A stretch of 64,000 nt of DNA from Sphaerospermopsis kisseleviana NIES-73 (GCF_002368075.1 NZ_AP018314.1:2660807-2724806); one strand, 5' to 3'; positions 53,493 to 63,020 are shown, numbered from the stretch's first letter. Numbers and translations are program-made. Notes: generated by a model from the sequence alone, not told the origin.

Positions 53493-54806
53493 ATGTTGTT
53501 AAAACGTTCGCTCCCTAAAGTCCGCTGGCAATATTGGATTAAGCCTTGGCAGCAGGTAGATTGGCTATTATTTTGCCTAGCTATTGCTGTCAGTATGTTT
53601 GGTGGACTTATGATCCTCAGTACAGAACTGAATAAGCCAGTAACTGACTGGTGGTGGCATTGGCTGATGACTGGTATTGGATCAATCATTGCTCTGTTTT
53701 TGGCTCGTTGTCGCTACGAAAACTTAATGCAGTGGCATTGGATCACTTATGCTCTGACTAACTTTAGTCTGATTTTGGTGATGGTGGTTGGTACAAGTGC
53801 CAAAGGCGCACAGCGATGGATTAGTATTGGTGGGTTTCATGTGCAACCATCAGAATTTGCTAAAGTTGGTCTAATTATTAGCTTGGCTGCTTTGCTACAT
53901 AAACGTACAGATCCTACATTTGATAGTGTTTTGCGTTCCCTGGCGATCGCTGCTGTTCCTTGGGGATTAGTATTTGTACAGCCAGATTTGGATACATCAC
54001 TGGTTTTTGGGTCAATAGTTTTAGGAATGCTCTATTGGGCAAATGCTAATCCTGGTTGGTTAATTTTGCTGGTTTCGCCTGTATTCTCAGCAATTTTATT
54101 CAGCATACCTTGGCCTTTGTCCAACTCAATAGTTCTCTTTGAAAATATTTCTCTTACTCCTTTGGGTTTAGCCTGGGCAGGAGCTATGGGAATTGTGGGT
54201 TGGCAAACTTTACCTTGGCGTAAATTTGGACTTAGTGGTATTGGTACATTATGTCTCAATATGCTCGGTGGTGGACTAGGTGTTTTTGCCTGGAATCATC
54301 TATTAAAAGAGTATCAAAAAGATAGACTGACTGTATTTATTAATCCTGAACTTGACCCCCTTGGTGCTGGTTATCACCTAATTCAATCTCGAATAGCCAT
54401 TGGTTCTGGGGAAATCTGGGGATGGGGTTTGTTCAAAGGCCCAATGACACAACTAAATTTTGTCCCTGAACAGCATACTGACTTTATTTTCTCTGCTGTG
54501 GGTGAAGAATTTGGTTTCGTGGGTTGTTTAATTTTACTTTTCGCTTTCTGCTTAATTTGTTACCGACTATTACACGTAGCTCAAACCGCCAAAGATAATT
54601 TTGGTTCTTTGTTAGCTATTGGTGTTTTGTTAATGATTGTGTTTCAGTTAATTATTAATGTAGGTATGACCATTGGTTTAGTTCCTGTTGCCGGTATTAC
54701 CCTACCTTGGATGAGCTATGGACGTTCTGCCATTCTGGCAAACTTTATTGCCTTGGGAATTGTGGAATCTGTGGCTAATTTCCGGCAAGGGCAAAAATAT
54801 TATTAA
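53493..54806 (+). CDS. rodA: Rod-shape-determining SEDS glycosyltransferase RodA
   Basis: A 437-residue membrane protein with about ten hydrophobic segments, the SEDS peptidoglycan polymerase that acts with a class B PBP in cell elongation. It shows KGAQRWISIGGFHVQPSEFA K, QPDLDTSLVFGSIVLGML, DPLGAGYHLIQSRIAIGSGE IWGWGLFKGPMTQLNFVPEQ HTDFIFSAVGEEFGFVGCL and VPVAGITLPWMSYGRSAIL, all RodA signatures, including the essential Asp in EHTDF. Its initiation ATG is 95 bp after mrp. Confidence 0.95.
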   Translation: MLLKRSLPKVRWQYWIKPWQQVDWLLFCLAIAVSMFGGLMILSTELNKPVTDWWWHWLMTGIGSIIALFLARCRYENLMQWHWITYALTNFSLILVMVVGTSAKGAQRWISIGGFHVQPSEFAKVGLIISLAALLHKRTDPTFDSVLRSLAIAAVPWGLVFVQPDLDTSLVFGSIVLGMLYWANANPGWLILLVSPVFSAILFSIPWPLSNSIVLFENISLTPLGLAWAGAMGIVGWQTLPWRKFGLSGIGTLCLNMLGGGLGVFAWNHLLKEYQKDRLTVFINPELDPLGAGYHLIQSRIAIGSGEIWGWGLFKGPMTQLNFVPEQHTDFIFSAVGEEFGFVGCLILLFAFCLICYRLLHVAQTAKDNFGSLLAIGVLLMIVFQLIINVGMTIGLVPVAGITLPWMSYGRSAILANFIALGIVESVANFRQGQKYY

Positions 54807-54819
54807 ATGGGACTGGGGA

Positions 54820-54898
54820 CTGGGGACTGGGTAATCAATTTGATTTTCCCAATCACCAATTACCAATTACCAATTACCAATTACCAATCACCATCAAC
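54820..54898. repeat. Heptamer STRR (GGGGACT and AATTACC units)
   Basis: A short GGGGACT run (about 54811-54830) and an AATTACC/AATCACC tract (about 54849-54892) in the spacer between rodA and ndhS. Confidence 0.75.
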
Positions 54899-54940
54899 TA
54901 ATATTAAGCTAATAAAAGAGAACAAATTGAGGGTAAAAAC

Positions 54941-55135
54941 ATGATTCTGCCTGGAGCCACTGTTCGCGTCAAAAATCCCGCAGATACATACTATCGGTAT
55001 GAAGGACTTGTGCAACGAGTAAGTGATGGTAAAGTAGCTGTACTGTTTGAAGGTGGTAACTGGGACAAAATTATTACCTTCCGCTTGCCAGAATTAGAAC
55101 TCGTAGAAACTACTGCCAAGAAAAAAGGAAAATAA
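54941..55135 (+). CDS. ndhS: NAD(P)H dehydrogenase-1 subunit NdhS
   Basis: A 64-residue SH3-like protein: [56 protein letters not shown], matching the DUF3252/NdhS family of the NDH-1 complex, where it helps bind ferredoxin in cyclic electron flow. It ends with a basic Lys tail (TTAKKKGK). It is an isolated small gene after rodA, with a repeat-rich spacer. Confidence 0.88.
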   Translation: MILPGATVRVKNPADTYYRYEGLVQRVSDGKVAVLFEGGNWDKIITFRLPELELVETTAKKKGK

Positions 55136-55256
55136 TTCTTTCGTCATTAGTCATCATTAGTCATCATTAGTCAGTTGTCATTTGTCAGTTGTCATTTGTC
55201 CACAGTTGATAAAAGACAGATGATAACTGATAACTGTTAACTGATAACTGATTGTC

Positions 55257-55910
55257 ATGCGTCTACCCTTACCACAGTTTGCGACAGGCGATCGCCATCC
55301 TCACCACATTGCGGAGGTGATCGAAACCACAACTACCGAATTTTTGGCGCAATGTCTAGAACCAGAAGACTTGAGTTTTCCAGTTATGCCACCTTTTGGT
55401 AGTTGGGTTTGTGCTGTAGATGAAGAATCTGGGAATCAAATCTATGCTGTGGTATATCATGCCACAACTATGCCCATAGATTCTGTACACCGGGCTAGGG
55501 CGTTGGGTTTGTCTTTGCAAACTTTGCGAGAAGAACAACCCCAGATATTTGCTATGCTCAGAACAGAATTTCGGGCGGCAATTGTTGGATTTGAGCAGCA
55601 GTCACAAAATCTCAGTAACCAAGGAGTGTATCAGTATCTCCCACCACGTCCGCCCCAAATACATCAAGCGGTTTATCGGTGTCAACCAGAAGCGATCGTC
55701 AGGTTCACAGAAAAATTAGATTTTTTAAGGACGTTACTTTTGATTAATGGTGCGCCAGTAGAATCTTTAGCTGCATCTGCTATTCGTGAAGTTTACCAAT
55801 TACGCAAAGCTGACAGAGAATGGCTGATTAAAGCTGGTCGCCATCTCAGTGTACTGCTAAAAGACGATTATGATCGACTACGCTTTATTTTGAGCCAAAT
55901 TCACCCATAG
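55257..55910 (+). CDS. HAS-barrel domain-containing protein
   Basis: A 217-residue protein. Its N-terminal half (QFATGDRHPHHIAEVIETTT TEFLAQCLEPEDLSFPVMPP FGSWVCAVDEESGNQIYAVV) resembles the HAS-barrel found at the start of HerA-type ATPases and related proteins; here it stands alone. The C-terminal half is helical (LRFILSQIHP end). Function unknown; conserved in cyanobacteria. The ATG at 55257 follows a short TGATAACTG heptamer tract. Confidence 0.75.
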   Translation: MRLPLPQFATGDRHPHHIAEVIETTTTEFLAQCLEPEDLSFPVMPPFGSWVCAVDEESGNQIYAVVYHATTMPIDSVHRARALGLSLQTLREEQPQIFAMLRTEFRAAIVGFEQQSQNLSNQGVYQYLPPRPPQIHQAVYRCQPEAIVRFTEKLDFLRTLLLINGAPVESLAASAIREVYQLRKADREWLIKAGRHLSVLLKDDYDRLRFILSQIHP

Positions 55911-56051
55911 GGAATAGGGAATAGGTAGCGAGCAGGGAGCGACAAAACTTCAACATTTAACATTCAACATTCAGTATTCAGTGTATAACTCCTGAGTCCT
56001 GGAAATTTTTGAACTCCTAATAGCTGATAACTGACAACTGATAACTGATAA

Positions 56052-58220
56052 ATGTTTTTTATGATGCCACTTGTGTCACAAGTTCTGACGTTAGATCCAA
56101 CCTTTCAAGTTCTAGGACCAGAACCTATTGTTCCCTTGGCTATTTTACTGTTAGTTATTTTTGTTATACCTATCCTCTTTGAGCGACTAAGATTGCCAGC
56201 ATTAGTAGGTTTGGTTGGCTCTGGAGTGGTACTAGGTCCATCAGGTTGGCGCTTATTTGAACCTGAATTGCCAATGATGGCCTTGCTATCAGACATTGGG
56301 TTAGTTTACTTGATGTTTATCACCGGATTGGAATTTAATATCCCACTTTTCCGTCAACAGCAAAGTCGTTCCTTAATATTTGGTGCTTTTAGTTTCCTTT
56401 TACCCCTGATGCTAGGAACATTAGGAGGACGATTTTTGGACTTTAGTTGGCATAGTTCTATACTAATAGGCTGCTTCCTGTCTTCTCACTCTCTTTTGGC
56501 ATATCCAATTATCAATCGTTTGGGATTGACAAATAATCAGGCTGTGACTATGACAATGGGAGCCACAATTTTTAAAGATATCGGCACACTGCTAATCTTA
56601 ACTGTTGCTATCACCAGCTTTCATGGTGGGTTATCCAAATTTTCTCAACTAATAACTATATTAGGCTGGGTAATAATATACTTCATGATAGTGTTAGTCG
56701 GTTTTGATTGGGCGAGCCAAGAATTTTTCCGCCGTTCTGGGGATGAGGAGGGTAACAAGTTTTTGTGTGTGTTGATGTCTGTATTTCTGGCAGTTGTCAT
56801 TGCACAACTGATGGGTTTAAACAAAATTGTGGGCTTTTTCCTGGCAGGTTTAGCCGTTAATGAAGCTATAGGCGAAGGACCAGTTAAAGAAAAATTAATA
56901 TTTATCGGCAGTGTTTTATTTATTCCTATTTTCTTTATTGACTTAGGTTTAAGGATTGATTTACCTAGCTTCTTTGCTGGGTACAGCACAATCAAGTTAT
57001 TACTATTAATTTTAGTGGGTTTGATTGTCGGCAAATTTATGGCATCTGTGTTGGCAAGGTTGGTTTACCGCTATAGTTGGCAGGAAACACTAACTATTTG
57101 GTCACTATCTCTTCCCTTGGGAGGTACAACATTAGCGGTGGCTGTAGGGGGATACAGGTCTGGTGTACTGTCAGGAGAGGTATTAAACACTGCCATTATC
57201 TTGGTGCTGATTACAGCGACTTTGGGACCTTGGCTGACAAGTCTCATGGCTGCTGGGTGTGCTGTGAATTTGACCTGTTCATCGGTGGAAGAAGTATCAC
57301 CAATTACTTTGTCTCAGCAGCAATCACAATCATCTCAGGGTAATTTTACTATCATCGTACCTATCCAAAATCCCCAAACGCAAAAGTATTTGATGGAAAT
57401 GGCGGCCTTATTAGCCTGTCAATCCCAGGGTAAAGTTTTACCATTAGCGATCGCTCATGCTACATCTCAAATGGATGCACCCCAGTTAGATACCGCTTGG
57501 CAGCACAGTGAAAAGTTATTGGCTAAAGCCATTGCACAAAGTCAGTTATTAGGCGCACCAGCAGAACCATTACTGAGAATTGATGATGCTTTCGCTCCTG
57601 GAATATGCAGGACTGCTCGTGAACAAAAAGCGAATTTGATTATTATAGGTTGGGGTAAACGTAATGGTTTGCGGGCGCGTTTATTAGGGAATGTCATTGA
57701 TAATGTGCTTTGGGCTTCCCATTGTCCAGTGGCTGTGGCACGTCTGGTAGAATCACCAAAAAAAATTCAGCGTATTTTAGTGCCGATAGAAAATTTAACC
57801 ACGCCAGCACTTACACCTGTACAATTTGCTCAAACCTTGGCAGATGCTAATCAAAGCCAGATTACTCTTCTCAATGTTTGCGATCGCCGCACCAGTGCTA
57901 GTCAAATTTCTGCCAGAAGAGAGCATTTATCCCAATGGGTATCTAATTTAGCTGTACCAAATCCACCAGAAATTCAAATTTTCACTCATGAAAATCCTGC
58001 TCAAGCTATTTTACAGGCTGCAAGATTGTATGATTTAGTTGTATTGCCTTTTATCCGTAATCGTACTATCCCTGGAGGGTTAGCTATGAGTGATGTTACC
58101 AGCGAATTAGCTAGGCAACTTACCTGCTCCATGATCATTCTGGGAGAACCACAACGCCATCATACACTTGCTTTGTCAAATATTAACCACGCTAAAATAG
58201 CGGTTTTACAAAAATACTAA
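56052..58220 (+). CDS. CPA2-type cation/proton antiporter with C-terminal USP domains
   Basis: A 722-residue protein in two parts. Residues 1-410 form about twelve membrane segments with the Na+/H+ exchanger motifs GPEPIVPLAILLLVIFVIPI LFERLRLPALVGLVGSGVVL GPSGW and VGFFLAGLAVNEAIGEGPVK. The C-terminal 310 residues hold two universal-stress-protein-like domains with GWGKRNGLRARLLGNVIDNV LWASHCPVAVAR, the ATP-binding G-x2-G-x9-G pattern. This KefB/NapA-like antiporter plus USP layout is common in cyanobacterial NhaS-type exchangers and suggests regulation by nucleotide. Confidence 0.9.
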   Translation: MFFMMPLVSQVLTLDPTFQVLGPEPIVPLAILLLVIFVIPILFERLRLPALVGLVGSGVVLGPSGWRLFEPELPMMALLSDIGLVYLMFITGLEFNIPLFRQQQSRSLIFGAFSFLLPLMLGTLGGRFLDFSWHSSILIGCFLSSHSLLAYPIINRLGLTNNQAVTMTMGATIFKDIGTLLILTVAITSFHGGLSKFSQLITILGWVIIYFMIVLVGFDWASQEFFRRSGDEEGNKFLCVLMSVFLAVVIAQLMGLNKIVGFFLAGLAVNEAIGEGPVKEKLIFIGSVLFIPIFFIDLGLRIDLPSFFAGYSTIKLLLLILVGLIVGKFMASVLARLVYRYSWQETLTIWSLSLPLGGTTLAVAVGGYRSGVLSGEVLNTAIILVLITATLGPWLTSLMAAGCAVNLTCSSVEEVSPITLSQQQSQSSQGNFTIIVPIQNPQTQKYLMEMAALLACQSQGKVLPLAIAHATSQMDAPQLDTAWQHSEKLLAKAIAQSQLLGAPAEPLLRIDDAFAPGICRTAREQKANLIIIGWGKRNGLRARLLGNVIDNVLWASHCPVAVARLVESPKKIQRILVPIENLTTPALTPVQFAQTLADANQSQITLLNVCDRRTSASQISARREHLSQWVSNLAVPNPPEIQIFTHENPAQAILQAARLYDLVVLPFIRNRTIPGGLAMSDVTSELARQLTCSMIILGEPQRHHTLALSNINHAKIAVLQKY

Positions 58221-58502
58221 CCACAATTCTCATTATTTAATTCATCATCACTGGCGACACTTCTTGTAAAAAAACTTGACATTTTTTAGATCATGTTGAA
58301 GATTTGATGAAAAATAACAGAAAATTCCATATTCATTTAGAATATCAAAGAAGATCAATAATAATTTTGTACAGGCTCTGTGGGAAAATTGCTTAATCTA
58401 CTGAGAGTTATTTTCCTTAACTATGTATTAATATACTGAAGCCGGGTAATCTAAAAATAAGGATAATACCCCTGGAAATATCTAGAAAATAATTGGGAAA
58501 CT

Positions 58503-59438
58503 ATGAGAATTTTAGTGACTGGCGGTGCTGGGTTTATTGGTTCTCATCTGATAGACCGACTAATGGCTGATGGACATGAAGTTATATGTTTGGATAACTT
58601 CTATACGGGAAATAAACGCAATCTCCTCAAATGGTTCAATAACCCTTATTTTGAGATGATCCGTCATGATATTACTGAGCCAATTCGCTTAGAAGTGGAT
58701 CAAGTCTATCATTTGGCTTGTCCTGCGTCTCCTGTGCATTACCAGTACAACTCCATTAAAACCGTCAAAACTAATGTGATGGGAACCATGAATATGTTGG
58801 GGTTAGCTAAAAGGGTGAAAGCGAGATTTTTATTAGCTTCCACCAGTGAAGTTTACGGTGATCCAGAAATCCATCCCCAAACCGAAGATTATCGTGGTAG
58901 TGTTAATCCTATTGGTATCCGCTCCTGCTATGACGAAGGTAAAAGAATTGCGGAAACTTTGACATTTGACTACTACCGAGAAAATAAAGTTGATATTCGT
59001 GTAGCCAGAATATTTAACACCTATGGACCACGGATGTTAGAAAACGATGGTCGGGTAGTCAGTAACTTGGTTGTGCAAGCATTAAAGGGAGTTCCTTTAA
59101 CCGTGTATGGTGAAGGTTCACAAACTCGCAGCTTTTGCTATGTATCTGATCTAGTTGAAGGTCTAATGAGGCTGATGAATGGTGATTACATCGGACCTGT
59201 AAATCTGGGTAATCCTGATGAATACACTATTTTAGAACTGGCACAGACAGTACAAAATATGGTTAACCCAGATGCAGAAATTAAGTTTGAACCCCTACCT
59301 TCCGATGATCCTCGTCGTCGTCGTCCCGATATTACCAAGGCAAAAACTTTATTAAATTGGGAACCTACCATTCCTTTACAAGAAGGGTTAAAACTAACAG
59401 TAGAAGATTTCCGTCAACGTATCAAAACTAATGATTAG
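58503..59438 (+). CDS. UDP-glucuronate decarboxylase (UDP-xylose synthase)
   Basis: A 311-residue NAD-dependent extended SDR that converts UDP-glucuronate to UDP-xylose. It shows [62 protein letters not shown], the catalytic set Thr/Ser...YDEGK ([13 protein letters not shown]) and [26 protein letters not shown]. Gene order with ugd (91 bp downstream) supports UDP-glucose to UDP-xylose. It starts the pair at a good ATG after a 280-bp spacer. Confidence 0.93.
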   Translation: MRILVTGGAGFIGSHLIDRLMADGHEVICLDNFYTGNKRNLLKWFNNPYFEMIRHDITEPIRLEVDQVYHLACPASPVHYQYNSIKTVKTNVMGTMNMLGLAKRVKARFLLASTSEVYGDPEIHPQTEDYRGSVNPIGIRSCYDEGKRIAETLTFDYYRENKVDIRVARIFNTYGPRMLENDGRVVSNLVVQALKGVPLTVYGEGSQTRSFCYVSDLVEGLMRLMNGDYIGPVNLGNPDEYTILELAQTVQNMVNPDAEIKFEPLPSDDPRRRRPDITKAKTLLNWEPTIPLQEGLKLTVEDFRQRIKTND

Positions 59439-59528
59439 TCTATAATCAGTTCTCATTAGTCATTTGTTAACCAACAACTCATGACTAATAACCAATGACT
59501 GATAATAAAAAAACGAGGAGTTTAAAAA

Positions 59529-60920
59529 ATGCGTGTTTGTGTAATCGGGACTGGTTATGTGGGTTTAGTCACAGGAGTTTGTTTAGCTTATATTGGTCAT
59601 GATGTCATCTGCATAGATAACAACGAAGAGAAACTAAAGTTAATGAAATCTGGGCAGTCGCCAATTTTCGAGCCTGGACTTTCGGAAATTATGCAAGCTG
59701 CTATTAATAGTGGAAATATTCAATTTTCGTCGGATATGGCTGGGGGAGTTGCCCACGGGGAAATTCTGTTTATTGCTGTGGGAACTCCGCCATTACCTAA
59801 TGGTGAAAGTGATACCCGTTATGTGGAAGCTGTAGCGCGTGGGATTGGAGCTAATCTCAATGGCGGTTATAAGGTAATTGTGAATAAATCTACAGTACCC
59901 ATCGGTTCTGGTGACTGGGTACGGATGATTGTTTTAGATGGTATTGTTGAACGTCAGAAGTCATTGGTGGCGGTAGGTGGTTCATCTGCTGAGGAAAAAC
60001 CACCGGAAATTTCCGCTCACTTTGATGTTGTGAGTAATCCAGAGTTTTTGCGGGAAGGTTCAGCAGTTTACGACACCTTTAACCCGGATCGGATTGTTTT
60101 GGGGGGGAACAGTCAACAGGCGATCGCCATGATGAAGGAACTTTATGCCCCGATTGTAGAACGCAAGTTTGCTTTTGATCAGTCTTTACCGCCTGTACCA
60201 GTGCTGGTGACCGACTTGAGTTCAGCAGAGATGATTAAATATGCTGCCAATGCTTTTTTGGCAACCAAGATTAGTTTTATTAATGAAGTGGCAAATATTT
60301 GCGATCGCGTTGGTGCTGATGTTACCCAAGTAGCAAAAGGTATTGGTTTAGATTCCCGAATTGGTAACAAGTTCTTGCAAGCGGGCATAGGTTGGGGTGG
60401 TTCTTGCTTCCCCAAAGATGTATCAGCACTAATTCACACCGCTGATGATTATGGATATGAAGCCCAGTTACTCAAAGCTGCTGTGAGTGTGAATGAACGT
60501 CAGCGTTTGATTGCTTTGGAAAAATTACAACAAGCTTTAAAAATCCTCAAAGGTAAAACTGTGGGACTACTCGGTTTAACCTTCAAACCCGATACAGACG
60601 ATTTACGGGATGCTCCTGCACTCAACTTGATTGAGCAACTCAATCGACTGGGAGCTAAAGTCAAAGCTTATGACCCGATTATTTCCCAAACAGGTATGCG
60701 TCATGGTCTTTCAGGAGTATTGGTAGAAACCGATGCCCAAAGACTGGCTGATGGCTGTGATGCTTTGGTACTCGTTACCGAATGGCAACAGTTCAGCACT
60801 TTGGACTATGCAAAAATGGCAAAATTAATGAACCACGCCGTTATGATTGATGGTCGTAACTTCTTGGACCCGGAAACGATGGTAAGAGCTGGTTTCCAAT
60901 ATGTAGGTGTTGGTAGATAA
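59529..60920 (+). CDS. ugd: UDP-glucose 6-dehydrogenase
   Basis: A 463-residue NAD-dependent dehydrogenase making UDP-glucuronate, the substrate of the preceding gene's enzyme. It has the NAD motif GTGYVGLVTGVCLAYIGHDV, GTPPLPNGESDTRYVEAVAR, SNPEFLREGSAVYDTFNPDR and the catalytic Cys in GWGGSCFPKDVSALI, then GLTFKPDTDDLRDAPALNLI. It has an extra segment near residue 150-165 (SLVAVGGSSAEEKPPEI), seen in cyanobacterial enzymes. An AGGAG site precedes the ATG. Confidence 0.96.
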   Translation: MRVCVIGTGYVGLVTGVCLAYIGHDVICIDNNEEKLKLMKSGQSPIFEPGLSEIMQAAINSGNIQFSSDMAGGVAHGEILFIAVGTPPLPNGESDTRYVEAVARGIGANLNGGYKVIVNKSTVPIGSGDWVRMIVLDGIVERQKSLVAVGGSSAEEKPPEISAHFDVVSNPEFLREGSAVYDTFNPDRIVLGGNSQQAIAMMKELYAPIVERKFAFDQSLPPVPVLVTDLSSAEMIKYAANAFLATKISFINEVANICDRVGADVTQVAKGIGLDSRIGNKFLQAGIGWGGSCFPKDVSALIHTADDYGYEAQLLKAAVSVNERQRLIALEKLQQALKILKGKTVGLLGLTFKPDTDDLRDAPALNLIEQLNRLGAKVKAYDPIISQTGMRHGLSGVLVETDAQRLADGCDALVLVTEWQQFSTLDYAKMAKLMNHAVMIDGRNFLDPETMVRAGFQYVGVGR

Positions 60921-60921
60921 A

Positions 60922-60966
60922 CGGTGATTGGTGATTGGTGATTGGTGATTGGTGATTGGTGATTGG
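60922..60966 (+). repeat. Heptamer STRR (GATTGGT)
   Basis: Six copies of GATTGGT in the ugd-to-MITE spacer. Confidence 0.85.
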
Positions 60967-60979
60967 GGAGATGGGGAGA

Positions 60980-61162
60980 TTACAGCTATTTTCAGGTAAA
61001 TAAACCACATTTTGATTTAGGTTTCGCGTCAACAATGTAGGGGCGTTCGCGAAGCGTGCTGGAAGCATCAGCATTCGGATGATAGTCTTAGGTAAAAACC
61101 GATAATTAATTGTCCGAATGCTTCGCCCTTACTGTGGTCTAAAGACATGAAAACTGCTGTAA
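60980..61162 (-). mobile_element. MITE-like element, copy B (core inverted relative to copy A)
   Basis: 183 bp, same length and terminal repeats as copy A (24475-24657) but on the opposite strand. The 39-bp core (61077-61115) between GCATTC and GAATGC has the same strand sense as in copy A, so it is inverted relative to its own arms. No ORF. Confidence 0.85.
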
Positions 61163-61212
61163 TAACCCAATCAACTATCAACTATCAACTATCACCTCTC
61201 CCCCAATCCCCA

Positions 61213-62007
61213 TTAACCACTTTTAGGAATTCGTTCTATTTCTGCATATCCACTAAAAATCAATCTTTGACCTTCGGTTTCTAAACGATTAAGTCGCATT
61301 TTTACACCATCCAGGTCAAAACGGTCTAAATCGACCATATTATCTAAAATTTCTACCAGTGCCATGCTTAAAGTTTGGGAGGTTTCCCGTTGTGCTTCTG
61401 GTACTTGTTCTAGTTCAATTTTTGGATCTTTAAAAGAAACTCGTCGCCGTCTTTCAATACCTATACTTAAAGTCATACTCAGGGGTATGACTTCACCGTT
61501 ATTTAAGTCAGCTTTAGCTAGAAGATGTAAGCGATTTCCCGGCAATAACTGTATTTGAACGTCGGTAAAGGAAACTGGTTCACCACCTGAAATTGCTGTT
61601 AAAGCTGATTCAGAAAGGTTGAGAAGTCGCTTTTTCACCAATTCTGCTTGGAAAGCTTGATTAATACCTGCTTCTGATAATATTACTTGCGCTACTGCTT
61701 GGGTGGGTTGTTTAAGGTTGAGTTTGCCGCTCAAAACCGAACTAAAGTCAATGGCAACCGCATCGGTTTCAAAAGACATTTCTTCAACAGCGAAGTCTCT
61801 CCGAATTACTAGGCCACGACCGCTCATTTTAAAGCTATCAATGCTGCCTTGCAACAGTTTGCTGGAGGGATAGCAGCGCACAAAGACTTCTACTGACTCG
61901 CTCTGGGTAAACAGGTGGCGAATCGTTTGGCTGGCGACTGTGTTGAGCATTCGCTCTCCCCAATCTGTGCCTTTGGGATCTGTTAAACCAGTAAGTCCGC
62001 CTAACAT
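61213..62007 (-). CDS. DUF2993 domain-containing protein
   Basis: About 264 residues from the ATG at 62007 (MLGGLTGLTDPKGTDWGERM LNTVASQTIRHLFTQSESVE). The frame extends to a TTG at 62049, but the family usually starts near the ATG. The core VRCYPSSKLLQGSIDSFKMS GRGLVIRRDFAVEEMSFETD AVAIDFSSVLSGKLNLKQPT matches DUF2993 (LmeA-like phospholipid or mannan-binding proteins). No signal peptide; role unknown. Confidence 0.85.
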   Translation of the reverse strand: MLGGLTGLTDPKGTDWGERMLNTVASQTIRHLFTQSESVEVFVRCYPSSKLLQGSIDSFKMSGRGLVIRRDFAVEEMSFETDAVAIDFSSVLSGKLNLKQPTQAVAQVILSEAGINQAFQAELVKKRLLNLSESALTAISGGEPVSFTDVQIQLLPGNRLHLLAKADLNNGEVIPLSMTLSIGIERRRRVSFKDPKIELEQVPEAQRETSQTLSMALVEILDNMVDLDRFDLDGVKMRLNRLETEGQRLIFSGYAEIERIPKSG

Positions 62008-62235
62008 TAGGTTTTGGGTCTCTAGAAGTTCTTTGTACTTTTGTAACAAATTGTGAACAATTCTGCAAGCGATCCCCAGATTTTTTGTTCTAATAGGTTT
62101 GAGCAGGATAACTGATGCTTTGCTTTACCGGGAATTTGAGATTTGAGATTTTAGATGAAAAAATTTGGTATGGGAAAAATCGTAACCCCCAAATCCAAAA
62201 TTTTTGAGCTTCTACACTTTAGAGGGTGTTTAAAA

Positions 62236-62642
62236 AGGGTTTGCTGAAAAAGTCTTTTCGTTAGGGCTAGGAGTCAGGAGTCGTAGGGGCGAAGCATTCG
62301 GACGACCAATTATCAATTTTATGAAAAGGCTATTTTCCTGTAAGGGCGAAGCATTCGGACGACCAATTATCAATTTTATGAAAAGGCTATTTTCCTGTAA
62401 GGGCGAAGCATTCGGGCGATAAATTATCAATTTTTATCACAGGTTATTTTCCGAATGCTTCGCCCCTACTTCGCCCGTACAGGAGTCAGGAGGAGAATTA
62501 AAGACATTTTTTAATTTCTGTCCGCCCAGAAAAGTGCAAGGTTTTTCAGACTCAAGACGCTATAACGAAAGCACCTACCGTCTTTTTTATGAGCCTCAAA
62601 CTCTTTATTCATCAAGGTTTTGAGTTTATTCAGCAACCCCTA
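62236..62642. mobile_element. Larger IS remnant of the TAGGGTTTGCTGAA family
   Basis: Left end AGGGTTTGCTGAAAAAGTC (62236-62254); right end TTTATTCAGCAACCCCTA (62625-62642). The interior contains a 57-bp direct-repeat array and AAGTGCAAGGTTTTT, shared with the 44422-44630 element. No transposase frame survives. Confidence 0.7.
62284..62468. repeat. 57-bp tandem repeat array inside the IS remnant
   Basis: GGGCGAAGCATTCGG recurs at 62287, 62344 and 62401, exactly 57 bp apart; the first two units are identical over the whole period, the third diverges. The last part ends with the complementary CCGAATGCTTCGCCCC, closing a hairpin. The 57-bp period keeps one reading frame open but it is not a gene. 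Confidence 0.85.
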
Positions 62643-62932
62643 AAAAGTTTTGAATGGTGATATTAGACACTTGTATTTGTCTCTATTTTGTTATTGCGAT
62701 TATAATCGGAGTTATATTACATTGTTGTAGTGACAAGACTTAGCGGACAAGGTATAAAAAATTCACAAATAAGATTAACTGGCCTATGGCTAACGCCACG
62801 CTGCGCTATCGGGCGAGGCAGAAGGCAGAGGGCAGGAGGCAGAAGGAAAATTTTTGAATTAAGAATAAAGCCTTTTTGACTCGCCCATTTGGTTTTAAGT
62901 CCCCCGCCATAATCTGGTGATTTGGTGAGCCA
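62643..62932. other. Intergenic region with small repeats
   Basis: Holds GGCAGAAGGCAGAGGGCAGG-type heptamer-like repeats and a TGGCTAACGCCACGCTGCGC repeat. No gene. Confidence 0.5.
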
Positions 62933-63020
62933 GCCAGCACTGCAAGAAGGTTTCCTTCTGTAGGTGACTGGCGAACCCGCAAGGGCGGTCTACGATTAGA
63001 GGTGGGTTTAAATCCCCCAC
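62933..63020 (+). ncRNA. Structured RNA-like segment, possible orphan IS605/TnpB omega-RNA end
   Basis: Four consecutive hairpins: a long bulged stem GCCAG-CA-CTGC-A-AGAAGG / CCTTCT-GTAG-G-TG-A-CTGGC (62933-62972, 17 pairs); CCC-GCAA-GGG with a GNRA loop (62976-62985); TCTA-CGAT-TAGA (62989-63000); and GTGGG-7 nt-CCCAC (63002-63020). The order and the final GTGGGTTTAAATCCC-type stem resemble right ends of IS200/IS605 elements, which encode the TnpB guide RNA scaffold. No tnpB is adjacent. It could be a solo element end or an independent RNA. Confidence 0.5.

Noticed and set aside
62230-62430. 66-codon minus-strand frame with a 19-residue repeat
   Set aside because: Arises from the 57-bp DNA repeat; no start signal and no family.
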